NCBI GenBank assembly: GCA_020633195.1 | Contig: JACKEC010000025.1 | Location: 97,239-161,238, forward strand | Source of the DNA: Sandaracinaceae bacterium | Lineage (GTDB): Bacteria; Myxococcota_A; Polyangia; Polyangiales; Sandaracinaceae | Direction of reading: 5' to 3' | DNA: 64,000 bases | Shown: one piece after another, positions 28,011 to 37,408 of the stretch | How the letters are laid out: each line of letters begins with the position of its first letter | Position numbering within the stretch: the first letter of the stretch is position 1 | Made by a program: the position numbers and the translations under genes | Notes under the pieces: generated by a model | Seen by the model: the letters and a program-made list of their open reading frames with translations, nothing else | What the model was told of the DNA's origin: nothing | Database searches by the model: none

Positions 28011-29915
28011 ATGTCACGGCTGATGCCGGAGCGGCCCACACGCGCGCTGATCGAGGTCCTCGGAGAGCGCCCCGTCGTGTTCGACGGCGCGATGGGGACG
28101 GCGCTGTACGAGCGCGGGGTCCTGTTCACGAACAACTTCGATCAGCAGTCGGTCACGCGGCCGGACACGATCCGGGCGATCCACCGCGCGCACCTCGAGG
28201 CGGGCGCCGAGGTGCTGCTCACCAACACGTTCGGCGGTAACCGCTACCGCCTCGCGTCGCACCAGCTCGAGGATCAGGTCGAGGCGATCAACGCGGCGGC
28301 CGTCGCCATCGCGCGCGGGGTGGCGGGGAGCAAGGCGTGGGTCGGCGGCTCGATCGGGCCGAGCGGGACGATCTTCAAGACGGTCCCCGAGTCCGAGAAA
28401 GCCAACTTGCGGGCGGCGTTCCGGGACCAGGCGGCGGCGCTCGCCGAGGCGGGCGTCGACATGTTCGTGCTCGAGACGTTCCGGCAGCCGGAGGAGCTCG
28501 CGCTCGCGATCGAGGGGGCCCGCGCCGGCTCGCGCGGGGCGATCCCGATCCTCGCGAGCGTGTCGTTCGACGCGTTCGGCACGATGGCCGACGGCACCGG
28601 GCCCGAGGAGATGGCCAAGCGCCTCGTCGATCTCGGCGCCGACGCCATCGGGGTGAACTGCGCCGACGGACCGGCGGGCGTCTACGAGATGGCGACGCGG
28701 ATGCTCGAGGTCGGCGTGCCCGTCGTCGCGCAGCCCAACGCGGGCCTGCCGCGTCGCGTCGAGGGGCGCCTCGCCTACATGGCGACGCCCGAGTACTTCC
28801 TCGTCTACGCGCGGCGCCTCTTCAAGTCGGGCGTGCGGGGCGTCGGCGGCTGCTGCGGGACGACCGCGGAGCACATCAAGCAGATCGGGATGGCCGCGCG
28901 CATGCTGCGCGGCGACGACCCACCGCGCGACTCGTCGCCGCCCGAGGTGTCGGGGCAGGCGACGCGTGACTACGAGCCGGTGGCCGACCACGTCGCGCCT
29001 GGCGTCACCGTCACGCCGCTCGCGGACAAGGGCGTGATCGGCGCGGCGCTCGTCGCCGAGCGCTTCCTCGTGTCGGTCGAGGTGAACCCGCCGCCGGGGC
29101 TCACCCTCGACAAGGCGCTCGAGGGGGCGCGGCAGCTCCGAGACGGCGGCGTCGACGTGATCAACGTCGCCGACGGCGCGCGCGCGACCGCGCGGATGGG
29201 CAACCTCGCGCTCTGCCATCGGATCCAGGAGCAGCTCGGGATGCCCGCGCTGATGCACGTGACCACGCGCGACAGGAACCTGCTCGGGCTCGTCGCGCAC
29301 CTCCTCGCGGCGCACGAGCTCGGGGTGCGCGACCTCGTCGTGATCACCGGCGACCCGCCGAAGATGGGCGACTTCCCGGACGCGACCCCCGTCTACGACG
29401 TCGACTCCATCGGGCTGCTCCGGCTCATCAACGGGCTCAACCGCGGCTTCGATCCGGGGGGCAAGCCGCTCGACGCGTCGACGCGGTTCCTCTGCGCGAC
29501 CGGCGCCGAGCCCGCGGCGCGCGACTACGACCGCGAGCTGCGGCGCCTCGAGCAGAAGCGCGACGCCGGCGCGGACGTGGTGATGACGCAGCCGGTCTAC
29601 GACCCGGCGGTGCTCGACCGCTTCCTCGCCGACGTGAAGCCGCTCGGCCTGCCCGTGCTGGTGGGGCTGCTCCCGCTCGCGAGCTACCGCAACGCGGAGT
29701 TCCTCCACAACGAGGTGCCCGGGATGAGCATCCCCGAGGACATCCGCGAGCGGATGCGCAAGGCGGGCAGCGGCGCCGACGGCCGGGCCGAGGGCGTGCG
29801 CATCGCGCGCGAGATGCTGTCGGCGGTGAAGGACCGCGTCGACGGCGCCTACATCATGCCGCCCTTCAACCGCTACGAGCTCGCGCTCAAGGTGATCGAG
29901 GGCATCGTCCGATGA
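28011..29915 (+). CDS. Bifunctional homocysteine S-methyltransferase / 5,10-methylenetetrahydrofolate reductase
   Basis: 634 aa fusion. Residues 1-300: homocysteine S-methyltransferase barrel with VVFDGAMGTALYERG, LLTNTFGGN, and zinc ligands Cys217 (GVNC) and Cys281-Cys282 (VGGCCGTT). Residues about 345-634: MetF-type barrel with FLVSVEVNPPPG, LLGLVAHLLAAHELG, VVITGDPPKMGDFP, ADVVMTQPVYDP and AYIMPPFNRYELAL. The order matches YitJ-type proteins. It likely makes 5-methyl-THF and moves methyl groups to homocysteine for methionine synthesis, in the cytoplasm. The stop overlaps the next gene by 4 bp. No riboswitch fits in the 35-bp upstream gap. Confidence 0.93.
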   Translation: MSRLMPERPTRALIEVLGERPVVFDGAMGTALYERGVLFTNNFDQQSVTRPDTIRAIHRAHLEAGAEVLLTNTFGGNRYRLASHQLEDQVEAINAAAVAIARGVAGSKAWVGGSIGPSGTIFKTVPESEKANLRAAFRDQAAALAEAGVDMFVLETFRQPEELALAIEGARAGSRGAIPILASVSFDAFGTMADGTGPEEMAKRLVDLGADAIGVNCADGPAGVYEMATRMLEVGVPVVAQPNAGLPRRVEGRLAYMATPEYFLVYARRLFKSGVRGVGGCCGTTAEHIKQIGMAARMLRGDDPPRDSSPPEVSGQATRDYEPVADHVAPGVTVTPLADKGVIGAALVAERFLVSVEVNPPPGLTLDKALEGARQLRDGGVDVINVADGARATARMGNLALCHRIQEQLGMPALMHVTTRDRNLLGLVAHLLAAHELGVRDLVVITGDPPKMGDFPDATPVYDVDSIGLLRLINGLNRGFDPGGKPLDASTRFLCATGAEPAARDYDRELRRLEQKRDAGADVVMTQPVYDPAVLDRFLADVKPLGLPVLVGLLPLASYRNAEFLHNEVPGMSIPEDIRERMRKAGSGADGRAEGVRIAREMLSAVKDRVDGAYIMPPFNRYELALKVIEGIVR

Positions 29916-30733
29916 GGCGCGCGATCCTCGTCCTCGCGCTCGGGCTCGCCGGCTGCCCGGGGCGCCCCTGCCCCGCGCGGCCGTTCGGCGAGGCCACGGA
30001 CCTGCTCTCGAGCTACCGCGACATGCGCCGGCCCGCGCGGGTGATGCGCGCGGAGGCCACCGTCGACCAGCGCAGCGGCGACGGACGCGTGCGGGGCACC
30101 GTGCTGATGTTCGTCGAGCGCGACGACCGGGTGCGCTTCGACGCGATGACCCAGTTCGGGCCGGCGGCGATCCTCACCAGCGACGGTGAGCAATTCGCGT
30201 TGACCGACCTGCGCGAGAACGAGTTCTTCGTGGGGCCGACCTGCGAGGCGAACATCGAGCGCCTCCTCGGCCTGCGCTTCTCGGGCCCCGAGGTGACGCG
30301 GCTCCTCCTCGGCGAGACCCCGCGGATCGAGGCGGCGTCCCGCGAGGTGCGCTGCGACGACGGGCGCTACCACGTCACGCTCCACGCGGCCGACGGCCGC
30401 CGGCAGGAGCTCGAGCTCGAGGTCCGCGAGGCGGACATCGCGGCGGCCCCCGAGCAGCAGCGCCTGCGCCTGCGTCGGAGCGAGGTCTTCGCGGCCGACG
30501 GCAGCACCGAGTGGCGCGTGACCTACGACGACTACCGCTTCGTCGCCGACCCGACCGACGACGCGGGCCGCGGCGTCATGATGCCGTTCACCGTCCGCTT
30601 CGAGGACCCGCGTCGCGGCGCCGACACGCGGGTGCGCTTCGACGACATCGACCTCAACGTCGAGGTCCCCGCGGACGCGTTCACGCAAGAGCCCCGGCCA
30701 GGGCTGACGATCCGCCCGGTCGCCTGCGACTAG
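29912..30733 (+). CDS. LolB/DUF4292-like lipoprotein
   Basis: 273 aa, ATG start overlapping the methyltransferase stop (ATGA). Lipoprotein signal ILVLALGLAGCPG. The mature part has the long antiparallel beta pattern of the LolA/LolB-like superfamily: VMRAEATVDQRSGDGRVRG, VLMFVERDDRVRFDAM, ILTSDGEQFALTD, LLLGETPRIE, DDIDLNVEVPADAF. DUF4292-type proteins are predicted to handle lipids or lipoproteins at the outer membrane. Its pairing with a methionine enzyme looks incidental. The stop codon overlaps the convergent gene's stop in a shared CTAG. Confidence 0.75.
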   Translation: MRRAILVLALGLAGCPGRPCPARPFGEATDLLSSYRDMRRPARVMRAEATVDQRSGDGRVRGTVLMFVERDDRVRFDAMTQFGPAAILTSDGEQFALTDLRENEFFVGPTCEANIERLLGLRFSGPEVTRLLLGETPRIEAASREVRCDDGRYHVTLHAADGRRQELELEVREADIAAAPEQQRLRLRRSEVFAADGSTEWRVTYDDYRFVADPTDDAGRGVMMPFTVRFEDPRRGADTRVRFDDIDLNVEVPADAFTQEPRPGLTIRPVACD

Positions 30734-31614
30734 AAGCGGCCGTTCAGGCCGGCCCAGCCGCCGTGGGGGTCGACGCTGATGGCGGGCGAGACCTCCACGA
30801 GGTCGCCGCCCATGCGCTCGCGCATCTCGCGGTAGGCGTCCCAGCGGCGCTCGGCGTTCGAGGGGGTGAAGAGGTTGATCACCGCCATGACGAGCGAGAT
30901 GGCCGGGCCGACGAAGAAGATCAGCTCGACCGGATCGAAGTCGCGGCGGTCGTCGCGCATGCCGAAGTACGCCGCCACGAGCGCGCCCGCGCCGGCTACG
31001 TTGAGGCCGCTGTCGACGTAGCGGAGCGTCGCGGACGCGGTGGCGAGGCTCTCGAGCTGCTCCTCGCCGTAGCGGAGCCGCGCGAGGCGCTCCTGCCGCG
31101 TCCCGCTCGCCATGCCGAGGTACTCGAGCGCGATCGGCTGCGGGTTCGGGCGGAGGATGAAGTCGACGATGATGGTGCGGGCGACCTGCACGCCGCCGGT
31201 CACCATGAAGATCGGCGCGATGAAGTCCCACGGGGGGCCGATCTCGAGGAACACGCCGCCGACGACCACCTGGGCGCCGCCGATGATCAGGGACAGGACG
31301 CTGTTGGTGTAGTTGAGGCCCTGCGCGCCGAGCACGTTCCAGGACGCGTCGAGGACGCGCAGCCGATCGTCGAGCTGCGCGTCGGTGCGCGAGCGGACCG
31401 GCGCGCCGTAGCTCGGCGGCTCGGGGACGTCGTCGCCGTAGGCGTCGGGGACGCGCATCAGCACCCCCTCGATCGGCTCCTCGTGTCGGCGCACGGGCTG
31501 CCGCCCGGTCGGGTCGTCGAGGCGGCCGCCGAGGCCGCCCTGCGCGGCGGCCGGGCTCGCGATGGTCGAGACGAGAGCAGCGATCGAGAGGGCGCGCACG
31601 AGCGTCGAGGTCAC
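30730..31614 (-). CDS. Polytopic membrane protein of unknown function with signal peptide
   Basis: 294 aa from the GTG at 31614 (TACGCT 6 bases upstream). Signal peptide TSTLVRALSIAALVSTIASPAAAQ, then a short polar region and four or five hydrophobic segments (NYTNSVLSLIIGGAQVVVGGV, PIFMVTGGVQVARTIIVDFI, VDSGLNVAGAGALVAAYFGM, ELIFFVGPAISLVMAVINLF). A polar tail follows (HGGWAGLNGRF). I do not recognise the family. Cleavable signal plus several helices suggests an inner-membrane protein with an N-terminal periplasmic part. Divergent from the Dpp-type ATPase genes. Confidence 0.75.
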   Translation of the reverse strand: MTSTLVRALSIAALVSTIASPAAAQGGLGGRLDDPTGRQPVRRHEEPIEGVLMRVPDAYGDDVPEPPSYGAPVRSRTDAQLDDRLRVLDASWNVLGAQGLNYTNSVLSLIIGGAQVVVGGVFLEIGPPWDFIAPIFMVTGGVQVARTIIVDFILRPNPQPIALEYLGMASGTRQERLARLRYGEEQLESLATASATLRYVDSGLNVAGAGALVAAYFGMRDDRRDFDPVELIFFVGPAISLVMAVINLFTPSNAERRWDAYREMRERMGGDLVEVSPAISVDPHGGWAGLNGRF

Positions 31615-31626
31615 GCACGAAGCGTA
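31615..31626 (-). promoter_or_regulatory. -10-like element for membrane protein gene
   Basis: On the minus strand GC-TACGCT (31626-31621) is followed by 6 bases and the GTG at 31614. Confidence 0.45.
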
Positions 31627-31635
31627 GCAGTGGGG

Positions 31636-31650
31636 TATCCTCCGCGCCGC
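31636..31650 (+). promoter_or_regulatory. -10-like element for ABC ATPase operon
   Basis: TATCCT (31636-31641) is followed by 9 bases and the ATG at 31651. It lies back to back with the minus-strand element 9 bp away. Confidence 0.45.
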
Positions 31651-32645
31651 ATGGCCGAGCCCCTGCTCCGCGTCGAAGATCTGGTCACCGCGTTCCACAC
31701 GGACGAGGGCTCCATCCGGGCCGTCGACGGCGTCTCCTTCGAGCTCGAGGACGGCAAGACCCTCGGCATCGTCGGCGAGAGCGGCTGCGGCAAGAGCGTG
31801 ACCAGCCTCTCGATCATGCGGCTCGTGCCGACCCCGCCCGGCGCGATCGAGCGCGGCGCGATCCGCTTCCGCGGCAAGGACCTCCTCGCGATCCCCGAGG
31901 GGGAGATGCGCAAGCTCCGCGGCAACGACATCTCGATGATCTTCCAGGAGCCGATGACCAGCCTGAACCCGGTGCACCGCATCGGGAAGCAGATCGGCGA
32001 GTCGGTCCGCCACCACCGCGGCGCGTCGGCCAAGGAGGCGCGCGCTCGCGCCATCGAGATGCTCGAGCTCGTGGGGATTCCCGCCCCGGAGAAGCGGGTC
32101 GACGCCTACCCGCACGAGCTCAGCGGCGGGATGCGCCAGCGCGTGATGATCGCGATGGCCCTCGCCTGCGATCCCAGGCTCCTCATCGCCGACGAGCCGA
32201 CGACGGCCCTCGACGTGACGATCCAGGCGCAGATCCTCGAGCTGCTCGGCGAGCTCAAGGCGCGCCTCGGGATGAGCATTGTGTTCATCACGCACGACCT
32301 CGGGGTCGTCGCGGAGCTGACCGACGACGTCGTCGTCATGTACGCCGGCAAGGTCGTCGAGCGGGCGCCCACCGCCGATCTGTTCGAGGACCCGCAGCAC
32401 CCGTACACGCGGGGGCTGCTCGGGAGCATCCCGGGCTACGGCGCGACGACGACGGCGGAGGGCGAGCGGCCCAAGCTCGCGACCATCCCCGGCATGGTGC
32501 CAGACCTGCGCCACCTCCCGAAGGGGTGCCGGTTCCAGGACCGCTGCGAGCTGGTCCACGCGCGCTGCCGCGAGTCGGAGCCGCCGCTCGTGGAGCTGCG
32601 CGGGGGCCGGCGCGCGGTCGCGTGCTTCGCCGCCGAGGGGGGCGC

Positions 32646-32649
<4 letters not shown>
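31651..32649 (+). CDS. Dipeptide/oligopeptide ABC transporter ATPase, DppD/OppD-like
   Basis: 332 aa. Walker A GESGCGKS, Q-loop FQEPMTSLNP, signature LSGGMRQRVMIAMAL, Walker B LLIADEPTTALD, switch His in FITHDLG. The C-terminal oligopeptide-transporter extension (HPYTRGLLGSIP and a four-Cys motif GCRFQDRCELVHARC...ACF) is typical of Dpp/Opp ATPases and may bind an iron-sulfur cluster in relatives. It powers uptake or export of peptides at the inner membrane. It overlaps the second ATPase by 4 bp. No permease or binding protein lies in the window. Confidence 0.93.
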
Positions 32650-33620
<971 letters not shown>

Positions 33621-33772
33621 CCCCCGGGCCGACGGCGGTGGCGCACGCGGTGGTACATGCGCCGGCGCGTCTCATGGGACGGCACCGGCCGGGGGCGGCG
33701 CGTTGGACCCGCGGCGCTTCTGGCGCGAGGCTTGCCAAGTCCTCGCTTCGGCTTCGATCGGAGGTGTCCGTC

Positions 33773-36133
33773 TTGAATCTCAGGCTCGCGCTCGCGCTCA
33801 CGATCCTGCTCGGGGGATGCACCGAGCAGGGGAACCTGCTCTTCGTGGATCTGCGCAGCGACTACGTGTCGGGCGCGGAGTTCGTCCTCGTCGAGTCGCG
33901 CCTCGCGTCCCTCGAGGGGGGCTCCGAGCGGCTCGCCATGTTCGGCGCGCTGCGCGGGATGGACTTCACCGAGGGCGCGCGGATCGCCGACTTCACGGGC
34001 CTCCCGCCCGGCCGCTATCGGCTGAACGTGGTCTTGCGGCAGCTCAACGGCGACGTCCGGGTGATGCGGTCCGTCGAGCTGCGGCTCGGGGGCAACTACG
34101 CGGTGACCATGATCGCGACGCGCGCCTGCGAGAACATCGAGTGCGGAGACGGCCAGACCTGCGCGTCGGGGCGCTGCGTCGACGAGCGCTGCTCGCCCGA
34201 GAACCCGGACGCGTGCGGCACCCCCGCGTGCGCGGCACCCACCGACTGCCCGACGCCCACGGCCACGTGCGCGGAGGCTCGCTGCGTGTCCGGCGAGTGC
34301 TTCGCCGTCGAGCGGGCGGACTCGATGTGCGGCCCGGACGCGTTCTGTCAGCCGGAGACGAGCTGCGTGCCGTACCCCGATCTGCCCGACGCGGGCCCCG
34401 TCGACGGGGGCGTCGACGCGGGGCCCGTCGACGGCGGGGCGCCCACGGACCTCCCCGAGCAGATCCGGCCGGTGCGCGGCGCCTACTTCGGGCACGTGTC
34501 CACCGCGATGGCGCCGCCGACGGCGCCGTCGTCGGGGCGGCCCAAGTTCCGCTGGAACTTCAGCCCCGGCGCCGACACGTTCCACCTGCAGGTCGCGAGC
34601 GACGAGACCTTCGACACCATCGTGATCGACCAGCCCGGCCTCGTGGAGGACTCGTGGATCGCCGACCGGGGGAGCTCGGACGTCCTCGGCGATCCGGGCA
34701 AGTACTTCTGGCGCGTCACGGGCTGCAACGACGCGGGCTGCGCGCCGTTCGGGGTGCCGTCCTACTTCTGGCTCGGTCGGGTGCAGGAGGACATCGACCT
34801 CGCCTACGACGGCGTCGGGTCCATCCTCGTCGCGGCGCCGATCTCCGGGGCGACCGAGGTCGGCCCCGGGACGCTGCATCGCGGGGAGGTGATCGCGTTC
34901 ACGTACGAGACGAGCGGGCGCACGTTCCAGCTCGGCGGGATCGCGACGGTGGACGCGAACGGCGACACGTACACGGAGCTCGGCGCCTCGATCGCGGTGG
35001 GGCACTACGACGGAACGGGCGACGTCGCGCTCGTCGCCGGCGGCCCCGCGCGCGACGGGGTCGGGCAGGTCTTCGCCTACAGCGGCGGCAGCGCCCTCAC
35101 CCCGCGGGCGAGCTTCCCGGCGCTGCAGGGCGGCGCCTCGAGCGGCTCGCGCTTCGGTGAGGCCGTCGCGCTCTTCGACGTCGACGGAGAGGGACACGAC
35201 GACCTCCTCGTCGGTCAGCCGGGGGACGGCTCCTCCCGGGGGCGCGTCGTGATCTACTGGCCCAACTCCTCGCCGACGCCGATCGACGAGACCCGATCGA
35301 TCGCGCTGACCAGCCCCAACGCTCCGGGCGATCGGTTCGGCAGCGCGATCGCCCGGCTCGGCGACGTCAACGGCGACGGCTACTTCGACTTCGCGGTGGG
35401 GGCCCCCGACGCTCGCGGCGAGGGCAGCGTCTACGTCTACTACGGGCAGGCGCGCGCGTCGTTCGCGGGCACGCTCGACGGCGGGCGGCAGCGGGTCGAC
35501 TCCCCGCTCCCCGAGTCCGGCGAGGAGTTCGGCTTCGCCATCACCGGCGTCGGTGACGTCAACCAGGACGGGTACGACGACGCGCTCGTGGGCGCGCCCG
35601 GCAGCGCGGTGACGCGCTCTCACGGCTCGGCCTACCTCTTCTTCGGTAGCGCGATGGGGCTCAACCGCGGCCGCGGCGTCGAGATCGTGGGCGACCCGGC
35701 GCCCGTCGACGACGCGCGCTTCGGGGCGGCCGTCTCGGGCGGCGGGGACATCGACGGCAACGGGTTCCCGGACTTCGTCGTCGGCGCGCCGGAGGACGGC
35801 ACGGGCCGCGTGTGGCTCTACCGCGTGGTCGCGTCGGACCCGTTCACGGTGCCGCCGGCGATCCCGATCCTGCCGAGCGCGTCCGACCCCGGCATCCAGT
35901 TCGGGGCCGCTCTCGCGCTCACCGTCGATCGGAGCGGCGACGGACACGCCGACCTGGTCGTCGGGGCGCCGCTGGGCATCAACCGAGGGCCGAGCGGGAT
36001 GTCGCTCCCGACGGGCTTCGTCGACGTCTTCTTCGGGGCGCCGAACGCGGACCCCGAGTTCGAGACGACCCTCTGGGGCACCGGCGTCGGCGACGCCGTG
36101 CACGTCTCGCTGTTCGGTCAGACGGTGCTCTGA
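33773..36133 (+). CDS. FG-GAP repeat lipoprotein with Cys-rich region
   Basis: 786 aa from the TTG at 33773, which has GGAGGTG 6 bases upstream; a GTG at 33764 lies inside that site. Lipoprotein signal RLALALTILLGGCTEQ. A beta domain (about 20-115) is followed by a Cys-rich stretch (about 120-205, CGDGQTCASGRCVDERC), then a DAGPVDGGVDAGPVDGG linker. A fibronectin-like domain (about 245-335) precedes seven or so FG-GAP/integrin-alpha repeats (RLGDVNGDGYFDFAVGAPDA, GVGDVNQDGYDDALVGAPG, GGGDIDGNGFPDFVVGAPE) with DxDxDG calcium motifs. Likely an outer-membrane surface beta-propeller for adhesion or ligand binding. Confidence 0.9.
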   Translation: MNLRLALALTILLGGCTEQGNLLFVDLRSDYVSGAEFVLVESRLASLEGGSERLAMFGALRGMDFTEGARIADFTGLPPGRYRLNVVLRQLNGDVRVMRSVELRLGGNYAVTMIATRACENIECGDGQTCASGRCVDERCSPENPDACGTPACAAPTDCPTPTATCAEARCVSGECFAVERADSMCGPDAFCQPETSCVPYPDLPDAGPVDGGVDAGPVDGGAPTDLPEQIRPVRGAYFGHVSTAMAPPTAPSSGRPKFRWNFSPGADTFHLQVASDETFDTIVIDQPGLVEDSWIADRGSSDVLGDPGKYFWRVTGCNDAGCAPFGVPSYFWLGRVQEDIDLAYDGVGSILVAAPISGATEVGPGTLHRGEVIAFTYETSGRTFQLGGIATVDANGDTYTELGASIAVGHYDGTGDVALVAGGPARDGVGQVFAYSGGSALTPRASFPALQGGASSGSRFGEAVALFDVDGEGHDDLLVGQPGDGSSRGRVVIYWPNSSPTPIDETRSIALTSPNAPGDRFGSAIARLGDVNGDGYFDFAVGAPDARGEGSVYVYYGQARASFAGTLDGGRQRVDSPLPESGEEFGFAITGVGDVNQDGYDDALVGAPGSAVTRSHGSAYLFFGSAMGLNRGRGVEIVGDPAPVDDARFGAAVSGGGDIDGNGFPDFVVGAPEDGTGRVWLYRVVASDPFTVPPAIPILPSASDPGIQFGAALALTVDRSGDGHADLVVGAPLGINRGPSGMSLPTGFVDVFFGAPNADPEFETTLWGTGVGDAVHVSLFGQTVL

Positions 36134-36139
36134 CGTCAG

Positions 36140-36658
36140 CTACTGCTCGCAGGCGTGGACGCCGGCCATGTCGCAGGCGCCGCTCGAGGGGCGCTCGCGA
36201 TCGAGGCAGCCGTAGACGAGGCAGGCGTCCACGTCCACGCGCTCCATGGCGGCGGGCAGGGGCAGGCCGTGCTCCGTGTACTCGCCGACGTAGAAGGCTC
36301 GCTCGTAGCGCACCCACGACTGGTTCATCGGGTTGAAGTCCGCCCCGAGGCAGCCTGCCTCGCGAGCGCAGTAGTGGACGCCTACCCAGAGCGGCGTCTC
36401 GACCGCGTCGCCCGGGGCTACGACGCTGACGACCTGGGTCACGGGCCCGCCGGGAGGCAAGAGCAGCGTCGCGCTCGGCATGTCGGTCCCGAGGACGCCC
36501 GACGGCGGGACGGTGCTCGCGTCCGATCGGAACTCGAGCACGGCGACCGTCGCCCCCGCGACCCCCGCGGCGTCCGCGGTGGGGACCTCGAACGTGAGCT
36601 CCAGGATCGCGTTCTGCGCGCACCCGGCGAGGAGCAGCGCGAGCCAGGCGCGCCTCAC
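36140..36658 (-). CDS. Lipoprotein of unknown function
   Basis: 172 aa, GTG start overlapping the TPR-PEGA stop (GTGA). Lipoprotein signal RRAWLALLLAGCAQ. The mature part starts ILELTFEVPTADAAG and has beta-rich segments (ATVAVLEFRSDAS, THMPSATLLL-like, VVSVVAPGDAVETPLWVGVHY) and six later Cys (CAREAGC, ACLVYGC, ACDMAGVHAC), probably paired. It resembles the N-terminal module of the FG-GAP lipoprotein next door (both follow a LxFVDL/ILELTF strand). Likely surface exposed. Convergent with that gene at a 6-bp gap. Confidence 0.75.
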   Translation of the reverse strand: MRRAWLALLLAGCAQNAILELTFEVPTADAAGVAGATVAVLEFRSDASTVPPSGVLGTDMPSATLLLPPGGPVTQVVSVVAPGDAVETPLWVGVHYCAREAGCLGADFNPMNQSWVRYERAFYVGEYTEHGLPLPAAMERVDVDACLVYGCLDRERPSSGACDMAGVHACEQ

Positions 36659-37383
36659 AGCTCCACCACCATGCCGAGGCCCTCGCGCGGGCGCAGCTGG
36701 GCGGCGTCCTGGGCGAGCACCCCGCCGAGCACCCCGCCGCCCACCACCACGAGCACGAGGACCGTCCAGAAGATCGGCGACTCCCACAGCTCCGCGCCAC
36801 GCAGCGGGGTCAGCTCCACCCGCAAGCTCTGCCGGCCGCCGTCCTCGAGGGTCAGCGCCTCGCGCCACGGCGCGTAGCCCTCGCGGAGCACCGACACCGC
36901 GTGCTCGCCGGGGTCGGTCTCGAGCTCGACGGGATCGGCGCGCGGGCCCTCGACGGTCTGGCCGTCGAGCTCGAGGCGCGCGTCGGGCGCCTCCGCGAGG
37001 CCCGTCAACAAGATGAGCGCTACGCGGCCCGCCTCCTCGCGCATCCGCGACTCGGCCATCTCCCGGGTCTCGGGGTCGAGGTCCTCCACCTCGAGGACCT
37101 GCCGGAAGAGATCGCGCGCGTCGCGGTGACGCCCCATCGAGCGCAGGGTCGTGGCGGTGTTGAAGAGCGCCGCCGGGATCCCGCTGAGCCGGTAGGACTC
37201 CTCGTAGGCCGAGACCGCGTCGGCCCAGCGCCCCTGCTCGACGCGCTCGGCGCCTTGCATGAACAGCTCGCGGGCCTGCTCGATGTCCGCCTCGGTGGGC
37301 TCGCGGCTCGGGGGCTCGACCCGGTATTGGGCCGCCGCGAACGCCGGGAAGAGTGACAGCGTGAGCGCCAGGACCGTTCGCAC
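36655..37383 (-). CDS. Secreted TPR protein with PEGA-like domain and membrane helix
   Basis: 242 aa, GTG start 6 bases after a TATGCT element. Signal peptide RTVLALTLSLFPAFAAAQ; TPR-like helices (RELFMQGAERVEQGRWADAV, ALFNTATTLRSMGRHRDA) over about 30-115; PEGA-like strand region (ARLELDGQTVEGP, DPGEHAVSVLREGYAPW) over about 130-200; transmembrane helix WTVLVLVVVGGGVLGGVLA near 215. Same order as 8853-9611, so the two are paralogues or members of one family. Likely periplasmic sensor or scaffold. It leads a two-gene operon with the lipoprotein downstream. Confidence 0.82.
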   Translation of the reverse strand: MRTVLALTLSLFPAFAAAQYRVEPPSREPTEADIEQARELFMQGAERVEQGRWADAVSAYEESYRLSGIPAALFNTATTLRSMGRHRDARDLFRQVLEVEDLDPETREMAESRMREEAGRVALILLTGLAEAPDARLELDGQTVEGPRADPVELETDPGEHAVSVLREGYAPWREALTLEDGGRQSLRVELTPLRGAELWESPIFWTVLVLVVVGGGVLGGVLAQDAAQLRPREGLGMVVEL

Positions 37384-37395
37384 GGCGCGAGCATA
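37384..37395 (-). promoter_or_regulatory. -10-like element for TPR-PEGA operon
   Basis: On the minus strand GC-TATGCT (37395-37390) is followed by 6 bases and the GTG at 37383. Confidence 0.45.
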
Positions 37396-37408
37396 GCGCA
37401 GCCCCCGG